In this document: positions 1 through 5,644 of the stretch, in pieces
How the letters are laid out: every line of letters begins with the position of its first letter
Numbering within the stretch: the first letter of the stretch is position 1
Source of the DNA: Armatimonadota bacterium
GTDB lineage: Bacteria > Armatimonadota > DTGP01 > JAHWJO01
Length of the DNA stretch: 5,663 nt
Assembly: GCA_019348365.1 (NCBI GenBank)
Contig: JAHWJO010000332.1
Location: forward strand, 1-5,663
Direction of reading: 5' to 3'
Notes under the pieces: model-generated
What the model was told of the DNA's origin: nothing
Database searches by the model: none
The model's input: only the letters and a program-made list of their open reading frames with translations
Position numbers and translations under genes: made by a program

Positions 1-1551
1 TCCGCGCTGGCCCGGATCTTCAACCATTTCCAGGAATTCGGCTTCCGTCCCACGCACGAGCTGAAGGAGATGATCGACAGCGCGGTCCGCCGCGAGAGTC
101 CCGCGTTGCAGCCCGCCGCCCTCTCCTCCCTTCTGATCGACCTGTTGAGCGGGGAGAACGCGGCCCCGGCGGTCCGGCTGATGGAGGAGCTGGGGATCCT
201 GGAGATCGCGCTGCCGGAACTGGATGCCAGCCGCACCCTGATTCCCCTCAACATCGTTCACAAGTACACCGTGGGCGAGCACAGCCTGCGCGCGCTGGAG
301 GCGCTGGAAGAGCTTCCTTATACCGCCGATCCGGACCTGGGGGAGCTTCGCCGGGTGTTCACCCTGATCCAGCGGCCTGAAATCCTGCGGCTGGCCCTTC
401 TGCTCCACGATGTCGGGAAGGCATCCCCGGAAAAGAACCATGCTGTGACCGGGTCGAATTGCGCCCGCGATGCGGCGGAGCGGCTGGGTTTGAGCGTGCA
501 GTCCCGTGAGATGCTCGAATCTCTGGTGCTGCACCACCAGCTCATGTCGGAGACGGCCCAGCTTCGCGACCTCACTCTCGATCAGACGGTGCGGGATTTC
601 TGCGCCGTAGTGAGCGATGTGGAGCAGCTGCGGCTCCTCTACCTGCTCACCTACGCCGATATGCGAGCGACCGGCCCCGGCGTCTGGACGGCGGTAGCGG
701 CGCGATTCATGGAAGACCTGTACCACCGGGCCGAGGCCGCCCTGCTGCACGGCCCCCCCGATACCTCCGGCGACCCCGACCTGATCAACTACCGTCGGCG
801 GATGCGGCGGGAGCTGTCGCTGCACAACCTGCCGATGGAGGAGGTCGAGGCCCACTGCGCCCTCATGCCCGCCAGCTACCTGCTCAACACCCCCCTCGAA
901 GATATTGCTTCGCACGTACGCGCGGTGGACCGCCTCAAGAACGAAGGCCCCGTCGTCGACTTCTTTCCGGGAACCGGCGGGCAGGTGACGGTGATGACCA
1001 TCTACGCCTACGACGACCCGAAGCCGGGTCTCCTGAACAAGATCGCCGCCGTCCTCTTCGCCAGCGACGTGGAAGTCCATTCCGCGCAGGTCTACACCCG
1101 CCAGGGGGAGCCGCAGGTCGCCATCGACACCCTCTGGACGATGTATCACGACGCGGAGCTGCCCCCCATCAAGCGCCGGGACCTGGAGAAGGACCTCTCG
1201 GCGGTCATCAACGACGAGGTTTCGCCGGAAGAGCTATTGAAGAAGCGCGGCAAGCGCATCCCCGCGACGATCATCCCCCGGATCGAGATCCGCAACGACC
1301 TCTCCGAGCGTCATTCGGTGGTGGAAGTGGACGCCGCCGACACGCGGGGGCTGCTCCTGCGGGTGACGCGCGCGATGAAGGAACTGGAGTGGGACATCCA
1401 CAGCGCCAGGGTGAGCACGCTGGACGGGGAGGCGCGGGATGCCTTCTACGTGACGGACGCGGAGGGACGGAAGCTTCCCGAAGACGCCATGCCGCTGATC
1501 CTGCGGATCCTCCAGGATGCCGCCCAGGACAGCACCGATGCCCGGAAGTAA
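1..1551 (+). CDS. glnD: GlnD-type [protein-PII] uridylyltransferase / uridylyl-removing enzyme, C-terminal part (5' end outside window)
   Basis: Bifunctional nitrogen sensor that uridylylates PII proteins when glutamine is low and removes UMP when it is high; cytoplasmic. The frame is open from base 1 to TAA at 1549-1551, giving 516 visible residues. The ATG at 70 is internal, because the preceding 23 codons are in frame and read like the GlnD linker region. Numbering from the first visible codon: an HKYTVGEH stretch at about 87-94, the HD motif in LLLHDVGK at about 136-137, a second HH pair near 178 and a YADMRATGPGVW stretch near 219. Together these are the HD hydrolase (uridylyl-removing) domain. 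Two ACT domains follow, at roughly 328-403 (VMTIYAYDDPKPGLLNKIA) and 438-503 (VVEVDAADTRGLLLRVTRAM); in this family they bind glutamine. Family members are about 850-900 residues, so the N-terminal nucleotidyltransferase half should lie left of the window. Transferase activity therefore cannot be checked here. It converges on the WYL regulator gene with a 3-bp gap. Confidence 0.9.
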   Translation, partial: SALARIFNHFQEFGFRPTHELKEMIDSAVRRESPALQPAALSSLLIDLLSGENAAPAVRLMEELGILEIALPELDASRTLIPLNIVHKYTVGEHSLRALEALEELPYTADPDLGELRRVFTLIQRPEILRLALLLHDVGKASPEKNHAVTGSNCARDAAERLGLSVQSREMLESLVLHHQLMSETAQLRDLTLDQTVRDFCAVVSDVEQLRLLYLLTYADMRATGPGVWTAVAARFMEDLYHRAEAALLHGPPDTSGDPDLINYRRRMRRELSLHNLPMEEVEAHCALMPASYLLNTPLEDIASHVRAVDRLKNEGPVVDFFPGTGGQVTVMTIYAYDDPKPGLLNKIAAVLFASDVEVHSAQVYTRQGEPQVAIDTLWTMYHDAELPPIKRRDLEKDLSAVINDEVSPEELLKKRGKRIPATIIPRIEIRNDLSERHSVVEVDAADTRGLLLRVTRAMKELEWDIHSARVSTLDGEARDAFYVTDAEGRKLPEDAMPLILRILQDAAQDSTDARK

Positions 1552-1554
1552 GCG

Positions 1555-2541
1555 TTAGAGGTAAAGAGCGGCCATGGCCTTCACTTCCTCGGCCATGCGC
1601 GCCCGCAGCTCCGGCCCGCCCAGCACTTCGGCGTACCGCTGCCAGCCCAGCAGCTCCCGCACGATCCCTTCCACCCCGCGCACCTCTCCCCGCATCACGA
1701 GTGTTCCGTCTTCCCCCTCATCGAATTCCGCGCGGAACCCCCAGCGCCGTTCCCGCGCGTAGGCCGCCACCTGGGGGTGAAACCGAACCTCCACCCGCAC
1801 CGGCTCGCCGCCACGAAGCCCCCCGATCACACCTTCGTCGCTCTCGTCCCACGGGCGGGGGTCGAAACGCTCCCCCGTCTTCTCCACGTCCGAGATCCGG
1901 TCGAGGGCAAAGGTGCGGACCTCCCGGCGCTTGTGGCACCAGGCCTGGAGATCGTAGTACCGCCCGTCCCGCCGGTCGAGGCGGTACGGGTCCACCCGGC
2001 GGCGTTCACGGGTGTGGCTGCTCCGGCTGTCGTAGGTCATCTCCACGGTCTCATGGAGGCTGACCGCTTCGAGGAGGAGGCCGAGGGGGGCGTGGGAGTA
2101 GTCGCGGGCGGCGCTCCCCCGGTCCGTCAATCCCATGGAGACGGATTCGAGCAGGGCGCGGAGGGCGGGGGTGAGGCCGGAGGTCGCTTTTTGCAAGGCG
2201 TCGGCGATCTCATTCCGGAAAGGGAGCGCGGAGGGGGAGTCGGTGAGGAAGCCCCGCGCCAGCGCCAGGGCCATCGCATCGGTCGCGGTCATCTGCACGA
2301 GGGGATAGTTCCACCCCCGTTCCGAGAGGAGGTACGTGCGGGCGGCGGGGTCGTAATCCAGCGGGATATGGGCGTCTTGAAGGCACTGGATATCCCGCTG
2401 GATCGTCTTCGAGGTGCAGGCGCAGGCGTCCGCCAGTTGCTCGCGGCCCACGCGCTCTCCCGGCCGCCGGGATGCGACGAGAGTGACGATCTTGAACAGC
2501 CGCGCCGCGCGCGCGGGGGCGTCCGAATTGTAGTACGCCAT
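1555..2541 (-). CDS. HTH-WYL domain transcriptional regulator (DeoR/YafY-like)
   Basis: 328-residue DNA-binding regulator. Residues about 10-75 form a winged helix-turn-helix of the HTH_11/DeoR-like type (ARAARLFKIVTLVASRR, then LADACACTSKTIQRDIQCLQ, with TIQRDI as recognition helix). Residues about 150-220 form the WYL domain, ending in the typical EVRTFALDRI. The name-giving motif is altered: GRYYDLQAWCH stands where GRWYLxAYCH is usual. Residues about 245-325 match the WCX C-terminal extension (VEVRFHPQVAAYARE, then IVRELLGW). The start at 2541 is preferred because GAGGGG lies 5 nt upstream. An in-frame GTG abuts it and another ATG lies at 2577, but the latter has no clear ribosome site. 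In-frame sequence beyond that, up to 2991, is only the shadow of pepF. WYL domains are known ligand sensors (nucleic acid or nucleotide in some families); the ligand and targets here are unknown. It lies downstream of pepF on the same strand with its own likely promoter. Confidence 0.9.
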   Translation of the reverse strand: MAYYNSDAPARAARLFKIVTLVASRRPGERVGREQLADACACTSKTIQRDIQCLQDAHIPLDYDPAARTYLLSERGWNYPLVQMTATDAMALALARGFLTDSPSALPFRNEIADALQKATSGLTPALRALLESVSMGLTDRGSAARDYSHAPLGLLLEAVSLHETVEMTYDSRSSHTRERRRVDPYRLDRRDGRYYDLQAWCHKRREVRTFALDRISDVEKTGERFDPRPWDESDEGVIGGLRGGEPVRVEVRFHPQVAAYARERRWGFRAEFDEGEDGTLVMRGEVRGVEGIVRELLGWQRYAEVLGGPELRARMAEEVKAMAALYL

Positions 2542-2546
2542 CACAT

Positions 2547-2552
2547 CCCCTC
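2547..2552 (-). promoter_or_regulatory. Ribosome binding site of the WYL regulator gene
   Basis: On the - strand, GAGGGG lies 5 nt before the ATG at 2541-2539. It supports this start over the in-frame ATG at 2577, which has no purine-rich tract at a suitable distance. The in-frame GTG directly before the ATG could also be used; the two would differ by a single residue. Confidence 0.6.
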
Positions 2553-2582
2553 TCTGAGCCGGACCCGCAGAGGCCATGTAGT

Positions 2583-2596
2583 CGAGAGTACGAGAG
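2583..2596. repeat. Direct repeat CGAGAG-TA-CGAGAG in the WYL gene leader
   Basis: Two identical hexamers at 2583-2588 and 2591-2596 are separated by TA, an 8-bp period. They lie about 30-45 bases downstream of the predicted transcription start of the WYL gene. The placement would suit an autoregulatory binding site, but a pair of hexamers is short enough to arise by chance in GC-rich DNA. Confidence 0.3.
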
Positions 2597-2634
2597 CCTG
2601 CCAGCGAAGTACGCGTTGGGCTGAAGCAGGAGCA

Positions 2635-2663
2635 ATTATGCCGGGAGCGGCAGGGGATGGCAA
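2635..2663 (-). promoter_or_regulatory. Sigma70-type promoter of the WYL regulator gene
   Basis: Read on the - strand, TTGCCA (2663-2658; consensus TTGACA, 5 of 6) is followed after exactly 17 bases by CATAAT (2640-2635; consensus TATAAT, 5 of 6). Transcription would start near 2628, giving a leader of roughly 87 nt before the ATG at 2541. It is the best promoter match in the window and sits in the gap directly behind the pepF stop. The regulator can therefore be transcribed independently of pepF. Two CGAGAG direct repeats lie in the presumed leader. The match is sequence-based only; no expression evidence is available. Confidence 0.6.
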
Positions 2664-2714
2664 GCTCCTGGGGAGAGGGGGCACTTCTGAATGCCTGAAG
2701 CCCTGCCTGGCCCC

Positions 2715-4505
2715 TCAACCCCTCGCCAATTCCTCGAAATCGTTGATGTCCCGCCGGATCACGTCGAGGCTGGAGCGCCAGAACGCCACCGAGCGGATGT
2801 CCACCCCGAACCGCCCCGCCAGGGTCGCCGCGTCCGCCAGCCCGGTGCTCGAAAGGAACTCGTCGTACTGCCCCCGGAACGAGTCGGGGTCCTCCTGGTA
2901 CCGGGCGTACAGGCCGAGGCCGAACAGCAGCCCGAAGGTGTAGGGGTAGTTGTAGAACGTGGGGCCGTAATAGTGGCCCTTCACCGCCCACATGTACGGG
3001 TGGAGGGGGTCGAGGCGGTTGCCGTAGGTCTCCCGCTGGGCGGAGCGCATGAGCTCATTGAATTCCGTGATCGTCAGGTCCCGCTCCGCCCGCTTCTCGA
3101 AGACGCCCTTCTCAAAAAGGAACCGGGAGTGGATGTCCACCACCACCTGAAGGTTCCGGTCGAGGGTGGTGTCGAGCAGGGCGAGGCGCTCCTGACGGTC
3201 CGCCCGGATCATAGCGGCATCGAACGCCAGGGTCTCGCAGAAGATGCTCGCGGTCTCGGCGAGGGTGGAAGGGGTGCGGCTTTGCATGGGCGCGCGGTCT
3301 TTCAGGTTCAGGTTGTGATAGGCGTGGCCCAGCTCGTGCGCGAGGGTGCTGACGCTGGTGAACGAGCCGTCGTAGTTCATCATGATCCGCGATTCGCCGG
3401 GCCGGATACCCGAGCAGTACGCGCCCCCCTCCTTGCCCACATGCGGCGGCGCGTCGATCCACCGCTCCCGGAACGAGCGGTCGGCGAACTCCGCCATCCG
3501 CCCGGAGTACCGCCCGAAGTTCTCCCGGATGAACCCTTCCGCCTCGTCCCAGCCCCAGACTTTTTTCACCTCTCCCATCGGCGCGTTGATGTCGTACCAG
3601 GCGAGGCGGTCGAGGCCCAGCGCCCGCGCCTTCGCGTCCATGTACCGCCGGAAATCGGGGAACGATTCGACGCAGGCGGCGTGCATGGCATCGAGCGTCT
3701 CCCGGTCCATCCCGTTGTTGAAGAGGGTGGGCTCCACGTCGTCGGCGTAGCCCCGCTTCACACGGAGGGTCCGCTGGAATCCCTTCACGCCGTTGAGCGC
3801 GGCGGCGAGCGGCACCGTCACCGTCTCCCAGGCATTCAATTCCGCCTCGAACGCCGCCTTCCGCACCGTACGGTCCCGATGGTGGGCCAGCGCGCGCACC
3901 GCGCTGATCGGAAGCGTCTTCTCCTCCCCTTCCAGGGAGACGGAAGCGGTGAGGAGCGCCGTCATGTTCCCGTGCAGCCGCACCCAGCCGTTGACGGACG
4001 CGGGCCGCAGCTCCGCCACCAGCGCCTCTTCGGCCTCGGAGAGCTGATGCCTCGCCTGCTCCTGCGCCCGCCGGAGGGGGTATGCGTGCGCCCGCGCCAC
4101 TTCGGACCGCTCCAGCAGCGCCTCGATGTCGGTGGTCCCGACCCAGGCGGTGTACCGGGTGAGGAGCTGATCGAGCAGCACCGAACGGTTTTCCAGCAGG
4201 GACATCCGGCTCTGGGCGGTCTCGTTCGCAGCGTCGGTGGTGACGTGGCAGTTCACGTAAGATCCGAGCGTCCTCATCCGCTGCAGCAGGCCGTTCAGCC
4301 GCCGGGTGATCTCCTCATACGCGTGGAGGAGGGGAGGATCGACGGAGGCCGTCTCGCGTCGGCGGATCTGATGCGCGTCAAAATCCGCCGCCAGCGCGTC
4401 GATCTCTCCCAGCGCGGCCTCGAACGCCGCCTGGTATTCCGGGGATTCCAGGGAAGGGAAGATGGTGGACATTTCCCAATGGGGCAGGGGGGCTTCACTT
4501 TGCAT
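2715..4505 (-). CDS. pepF: Oligoendopeptidase F, M3 family zinc metallopeptidase
   Basis: 596-residue cytoplasmic endopeptidase that cleaves short peptides, with a presumed role in peptide turnover. No signal peptide is visible. The zinc site is intact: HELGH at residues 390-394 (His390, Glu391, His394), followed by Glu417 in STLAETASIF as the expected third ligand. Other family hallmarks are GGAYCSG at 360-366, the stretch around 376-388 leading into the zinc helix, and the Tyr/His-rich GHYYGPTFYNYPYTFG at 510-525, which contributes to the substrate cleft. The mostly helical N-terminal region (about 1-200) is the PepF N-domain. Length is normal for the family (about 560-610). The start at 4505 is supported by a GAGGAG ribosome site. 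An alternative ATG at 4472 would remove the PLPHWEMSTIF opening, which resembles family N-termini. The gene ends 173 bp before the WYL gene start, with no convincing terminator between them. A MITE lies about 63 bp upstream of the start codon. Confidence 0.95.
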   Translation of the reverse strand: MQSEAPLPHWEMSTIFPSLESPEYQAAFEAALGEIDALAADFDAHQIRRRETASVDPPLLHAYEEITRRLNGLLQRMRTLGSYVNCHVTTDAANETAQSRMSLLENRSVLLDQLLTRYTAWVGTTDIEALLERSEVARAHAYPLRRAQEQARHQLSEAEEALVAELRPASVNGWVRLHGNMTALLTASVSLEGEEKTLPISAVRALAHHRDRTVRKAAFEAELNAWETVTVPLAAALNGVKGFQRTLRVKRGYADDVEPTLFNNGMDRETLDAMHAACVESFPDFRRYMDAKARALGLDRLAWYDINAPMGEVKKVWGWDEAEGFIRENFGRYSGRMAEFADRSFRERWIDAPPHVGKEGGAYCSGIRPGESRIMMNYDGSFTSVSTLAHELGHAYHNLNLKDRAPMQSRTPSTLAETASIFCETLAFDAAMIRADRQERLALLDTTLDRNLQVVVDIHSRFLFEKGVFEKRAERDLTITEFNELMRSAQRETYGNRLDPLHPYMWAVKGHYYGPTFYNYPYTFGLLFGLGLYARYQEDPDSFRGQYDEFLSSTGLADAATLAGRFGVDIRSVAFWRSSLDVIRRDINDFEELARG

Positions 4506-4514
4506 GTACAGGCG

Positions 4515-4520
4515 CTCCTC
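4515..4520 (-). promoter_or_regulatory. Ribosome binding site of pepF
   Basis: On the - strand, GAGGAG is followed by 9 nt and then the ATG at 4505-4503. It is the strongest Shine-Dalgarno match near this gene. It decides in favour of the 4505 start over the in-frame ATG at 4472, which has only a weak GGGAA next to it. Confidence 0.65.
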
Positions 4521-4532
4521 AATACGGGCGAA

Positions 4533-4568
4533 GGGAAATGGGAAATTATGGAAATATGGGAAATTTTA
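4533..4568 (-). promoter_or_regulatory. AT-rich repeat tract upstream of pepF; probable promoter/operator region
   Basis: Four copies of (T/G)GGAAAT on the + strand begin at 4533, 4540, 4549 and 4558 (steps of 7, 9 and 9 bp). On the - strand, the direction of pepF transcription, they read as ATTTCC(C/A) repeats. The tract is far more AT-rich than its surroundings. It contains several -10-like hexamers on the - strand: CATAAT (4550-4545) and TAAAAT (4568-4563). No good -35 partner is seen at 16-18 bp for either. The position 28-63 bp before the start codon fits a promoter or activator-binding region. The exact promoter is unresolved. Confidence 0.4.
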
Positions 4569-4583
4569 GAGCCTCTCCGAAAA
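4569..4583 (+). repeat. Left terminal inverted repeat of the MITE
   Basis: GAGCCTCTCCGAAAA, an exact reverse complement of 4687-4701. It is preceded directly by TTA. It is the end facing pepF, about 63 bp from that gene's start codon. Confidence 0.75.
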
Positions 4584-4585
4584 GT

Positions 4586-4631
4586 GTAGCGCCCGCGTCT
4601 CGCGGGCGTGCCGCCGGGACGGCGGCACTAC
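4586..4631. repeat. REP-like double-hairpin palindrome inside the MITE
   Basis: GTAG (4586-4589) and CTAC (4628-4631) enclose two perfect GC-rich hairpins. The first is CGCCCGCG (4590-4597), loop TCT, CGCGGGCG (4601-4608). The second is GTGCCGCCG (4608-4616), loop GGA, CGGCGGCAC (4620-4628). The two share base 4608. Folded, this is a compact three-way junction typical of REP/BIME-type intergenic repeats. Neither hairpin is followed by a T-run, so it is not a standard intrinsic terminator. As RNA in the pepF leader, or as a DNA cruciform, it could affect expression or RNA stability. Confidence 0.65.
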
Positions 4632-4686
4632 GAGGGGCCGTCCGAACAACAGAGATACAGCCGAGGGAGTCCCAAGATTGCAGGAT

Positions 4687-4701
4687 TTTTCGGAGAGGCT
4701 C
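4687..4701 (-). repeat. Right terminal inverted repeat of the MITE
   Basis: TTTTCGGAGAGGCTC, an exact reverse complement of 4569-4583. It is followed directly by TTA, matching the triplet outside the left end. Including the flanking A and T the symmetry runs to 16 bp, so the exact boundary could shift by one base. Confidence 0.75.
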
Positions 4702-4740
4702 TTAGGATTCTTTGTGCTACCGGACCGGATCCTCGTGGGA

Positions 4741-4765
4741 ATGAAAGCGCGTCAGGATCACGCGC
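4741..4765 (-). terminator. Possible weak terminator of the reductase gene
   Basis: On the - strand, GCGCGT (4765-4760), a 7-nt loop, and ACGCGC (4752-4747) form a 6-bp GC stem followed by TTTCATT. It lies about 90 bp past the stop codon of the reductase gene and before the MITE and pepF. The T-tract is short, so termination would be inefficient at best; it may be only a chance dyad. Confidence 0.25.
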
Positions 4766-4771
4766 GATGGT

Positions 4772-4785
4772 ACACGATAATGTGT
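4772..4785. promoter_or_regulatory. Operator-like dyad ACAC-GATAAT-GTGT
   Basis: Perfect 4-bp half-sites (ACAC and GTGT) flank GATAAT in the reductase-pepF gap. The centre resembles a -10 box on the + strand, but no -35 partner is seen at 16-18 bp and no + strand gene follows. It may be a binding site or the remains of a regulatory region that predates the MITE insertion. Confidence 0.2.
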
Positions 4786-4852
4786 GATGGAACAGGAGCC
4801 GATGATCTCCCCGTAGCCCCTGAGAATAACACAACGCGTGACTGCCGCCTTT

Positions 4853-5644
4853 TCAGCCTTCCGATTCGTCGAGCGCGTCCCGCGTGTCGCGCCCGTAGCG
4901 AAGGTACAGCTCGCCGCCGTCTTCCGCCACGGAACGGAGGCTGAACCGGGGCAGGGCGCCGTACGGGAACGCCGGGCCTTCGATCAGGGTGGGGGTGTCG
5001 GTCCCGGACTTCACCATCGGGGCAAGAGTGACGAAAAGCTCGTCCACGCAATGAGCCGCCAGACATGCATGGGTGAGGGTCGGCCCTCCTTCCACCAGCA
5101 GGTACCGGATCCCATGCTCCTGCCGGAGCCGGGAGACAGCGGCTCTCAGGTCCACCGCCTGGAATCCGGCGGCGAGGATCTCCGTCCGGGCCGTAAGCGC
5201 TTCGGGCAGGCGAGGGGCGTTCAATTCGCTGGTGACCACCATCGCGCCGGGACGCCCGAACATCCGGGCCTCCGGGTCGAGAGCGCCGGAATTCGTGACG
5301 ACGAGGTAGCGGGGTTCTTCGGGACGGCCCTCGGCCATGCGGCGGCGACGAAGGTCTTCGTACCGGATCTGGAGGACGGGATTTTCCGCCCGCAGCGTCC
5401 CCGCCCCGATCATCACCGCGTCGGCGCGGGCGCGCAGCTCCGCCATCCCCCGGCGGTCGCCCTCGCTGCCGGAAAGGAGGTAGCCCCCCTTCGGGTTGCC
5501 CGTGACCACCTTCCCGTCGAGGGTCATCGCCATGTTGACGTAGACGTAGGGACGCTCCCCGGTCGGTTCGGGGAACGCCACGTCGTAATAGGGGGAGTCG
5601 TGGGAGAGGGGTCCGGCAGACTGGGGCGGGAAGATTCGTCTCAT
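4853..5644 (-). CDS. RibD C-terminal-domain (dihydrofolate reductase-fold) reductase, stand-alone
   Basis: 263-residue cytoplasmic NAD(P)H-dependent reductase of the RibD-C/DHFR-like superfamily; the closest known reaction is reduction of the pyrimidine ribosyl-amine intermediate in riboflavin synthesis. Visible hallmarks are VNMAMTLDGKV at 36-46 (strand A and substrate loop), RADAVMIGAGTLRAENPVL at 73-91, the glycine-rich cofactor motif LLVEGGPTLTHACL at 182-195, and VDELFVTLAP at 200-209. There is no N-terminal zinc deaminase domain, so it is a single-domain form like archaeal and fungal reductases and many paralogues. The true substrate is therefore uncertain and no ribD symbol is given. 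The ATG at 5644 is used because MRRIFPP resembles the N-terminus of related reductases. However, no ribosome site is visible in the remaining 19 bases, and the frame stays open to the window edge, so the start could lie further out. Confidence 0.85.
   Translation of the reverse strand: MRRIFPPQSAGPLSHDSPYYDVAFPEPTGERPYVYVNMAMTLDGKVVTGNPKGGYLLSGSEGDRRGMAELRARADAVMIGAGTLRAENPVLQIRYEDLRRRRMAEGRPEEPRYLVVTNSGALDPEARMFGRPGAMVVTSELNAPRLPEALTARTEILAAGFQAVDLRAAVSRLRQEHGIRYLLVEGGPTLTHACLAAHCVDELFVTLAPMVKSGTDTPTLIEGPAFPYGALPRFSLRSVAEDGGELYLRYGRDTRDALDESEG

Larger units (their letters stand above)
4569..4701. mobile_element. 133-bp MITE with IS5-family (IS1031-group-like) ends
   Basis: The element has perfect 15-bp terminal inverted repeats, GAGCCTCTCCGAAAA at 4569-4583 and its complement at 4687-4701. 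It is flanked on both sides by TTA (4566-4568 and 4702-4704), a probable target duplication. Ends beginning GAG with a 3-bp TNA duplication are the documented hallmark of the IS1031 group of the IS5 family. It encodes no transposase and is far too short to do so, so it would depend on one elsewhere in the genome. The left half holds a GC-rich double hairpin (4586-4631); the rest (about 4632-4686) is unstructured. It lies in the gap between the reductase gene and pepF and breaks no gene. Family assignment is inferred from the ends alone. Confidence 0.65.
4506..4852. other. 347-bp non-coding gap between the reductase gene and pepF
   Basis: No credible gene lies here. Short open frames on both strands cross the MITE ends and have no family resemblance, no ribosome site and no plausible composition. 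From right to left the gap holds about 85 bp of plain sequence after the reductase stop, the ACAC/GTGT dyad, a weak GC hairpin, the 133-bp MITE, and the AT-rich repeat tract with the pepF ribosome site. Confidence 0.7.

Noticed and set aside
70..1551. ATG at 70 as the true start of a short HD-ACT-ACT protein
   Set aside because: The frame is open upstream to base 1 with GlnD-like residues, and the AAGGAG touching the ATG has no spacer, so it could not serve as a ribosome site. It is an internal methionine of a truncated gene.
1389..2063. 224-codon + strand frame overlapping the end of glnD and the WYL gene
   Set aside because: Its Pro/Arg/Ala-rich low-complexity translation is typical of an out-of-frame GC-rich read.
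2672..2717. Intrinsic terminator after pepF
   Set aside because: A GGGGC/GCCCC pairing with a small CTTC/GAAG inner stem is possible on the - strand. It has large bulges and no T-run, so it is not convincing.
1777..2943. 388-codon open frame on the + strand across the WYL gene and into pepF
   Set aside because: It is the antisense shadow of two well-supported genes and shows no recognisable domain.
2542..2991. N-terminal extension of the WYL protein up to 2991
   Set aside because: The extension covers the promoter and the 3' end of pepF in another frame. The homologous region begins at about residue 10 of the protein started at 2541.
2691..4589. 632-codon open frame on the + strand
   Set aside because: It lies antisense to pepF, which has a complete family signature. 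The frame is an artefact of GC-rich third positions, is low-complexity (rich in Val, Gly, Arg and Pro), and runs into the MITE.
4590..4628. The GC hairpins as an intrinsic terminator
   Set aside because: There is no T-tract on either strand, and the position inside transposon ends with GTAG/CTAC closure fits a mobile palindromic repeat better.
4678..4944. 88-codon + strand frame starting inside the MITE
   Set aside because: It begins at TTG without a ribosome site, crosses the MITE end and runs antisense into the reductase gene.
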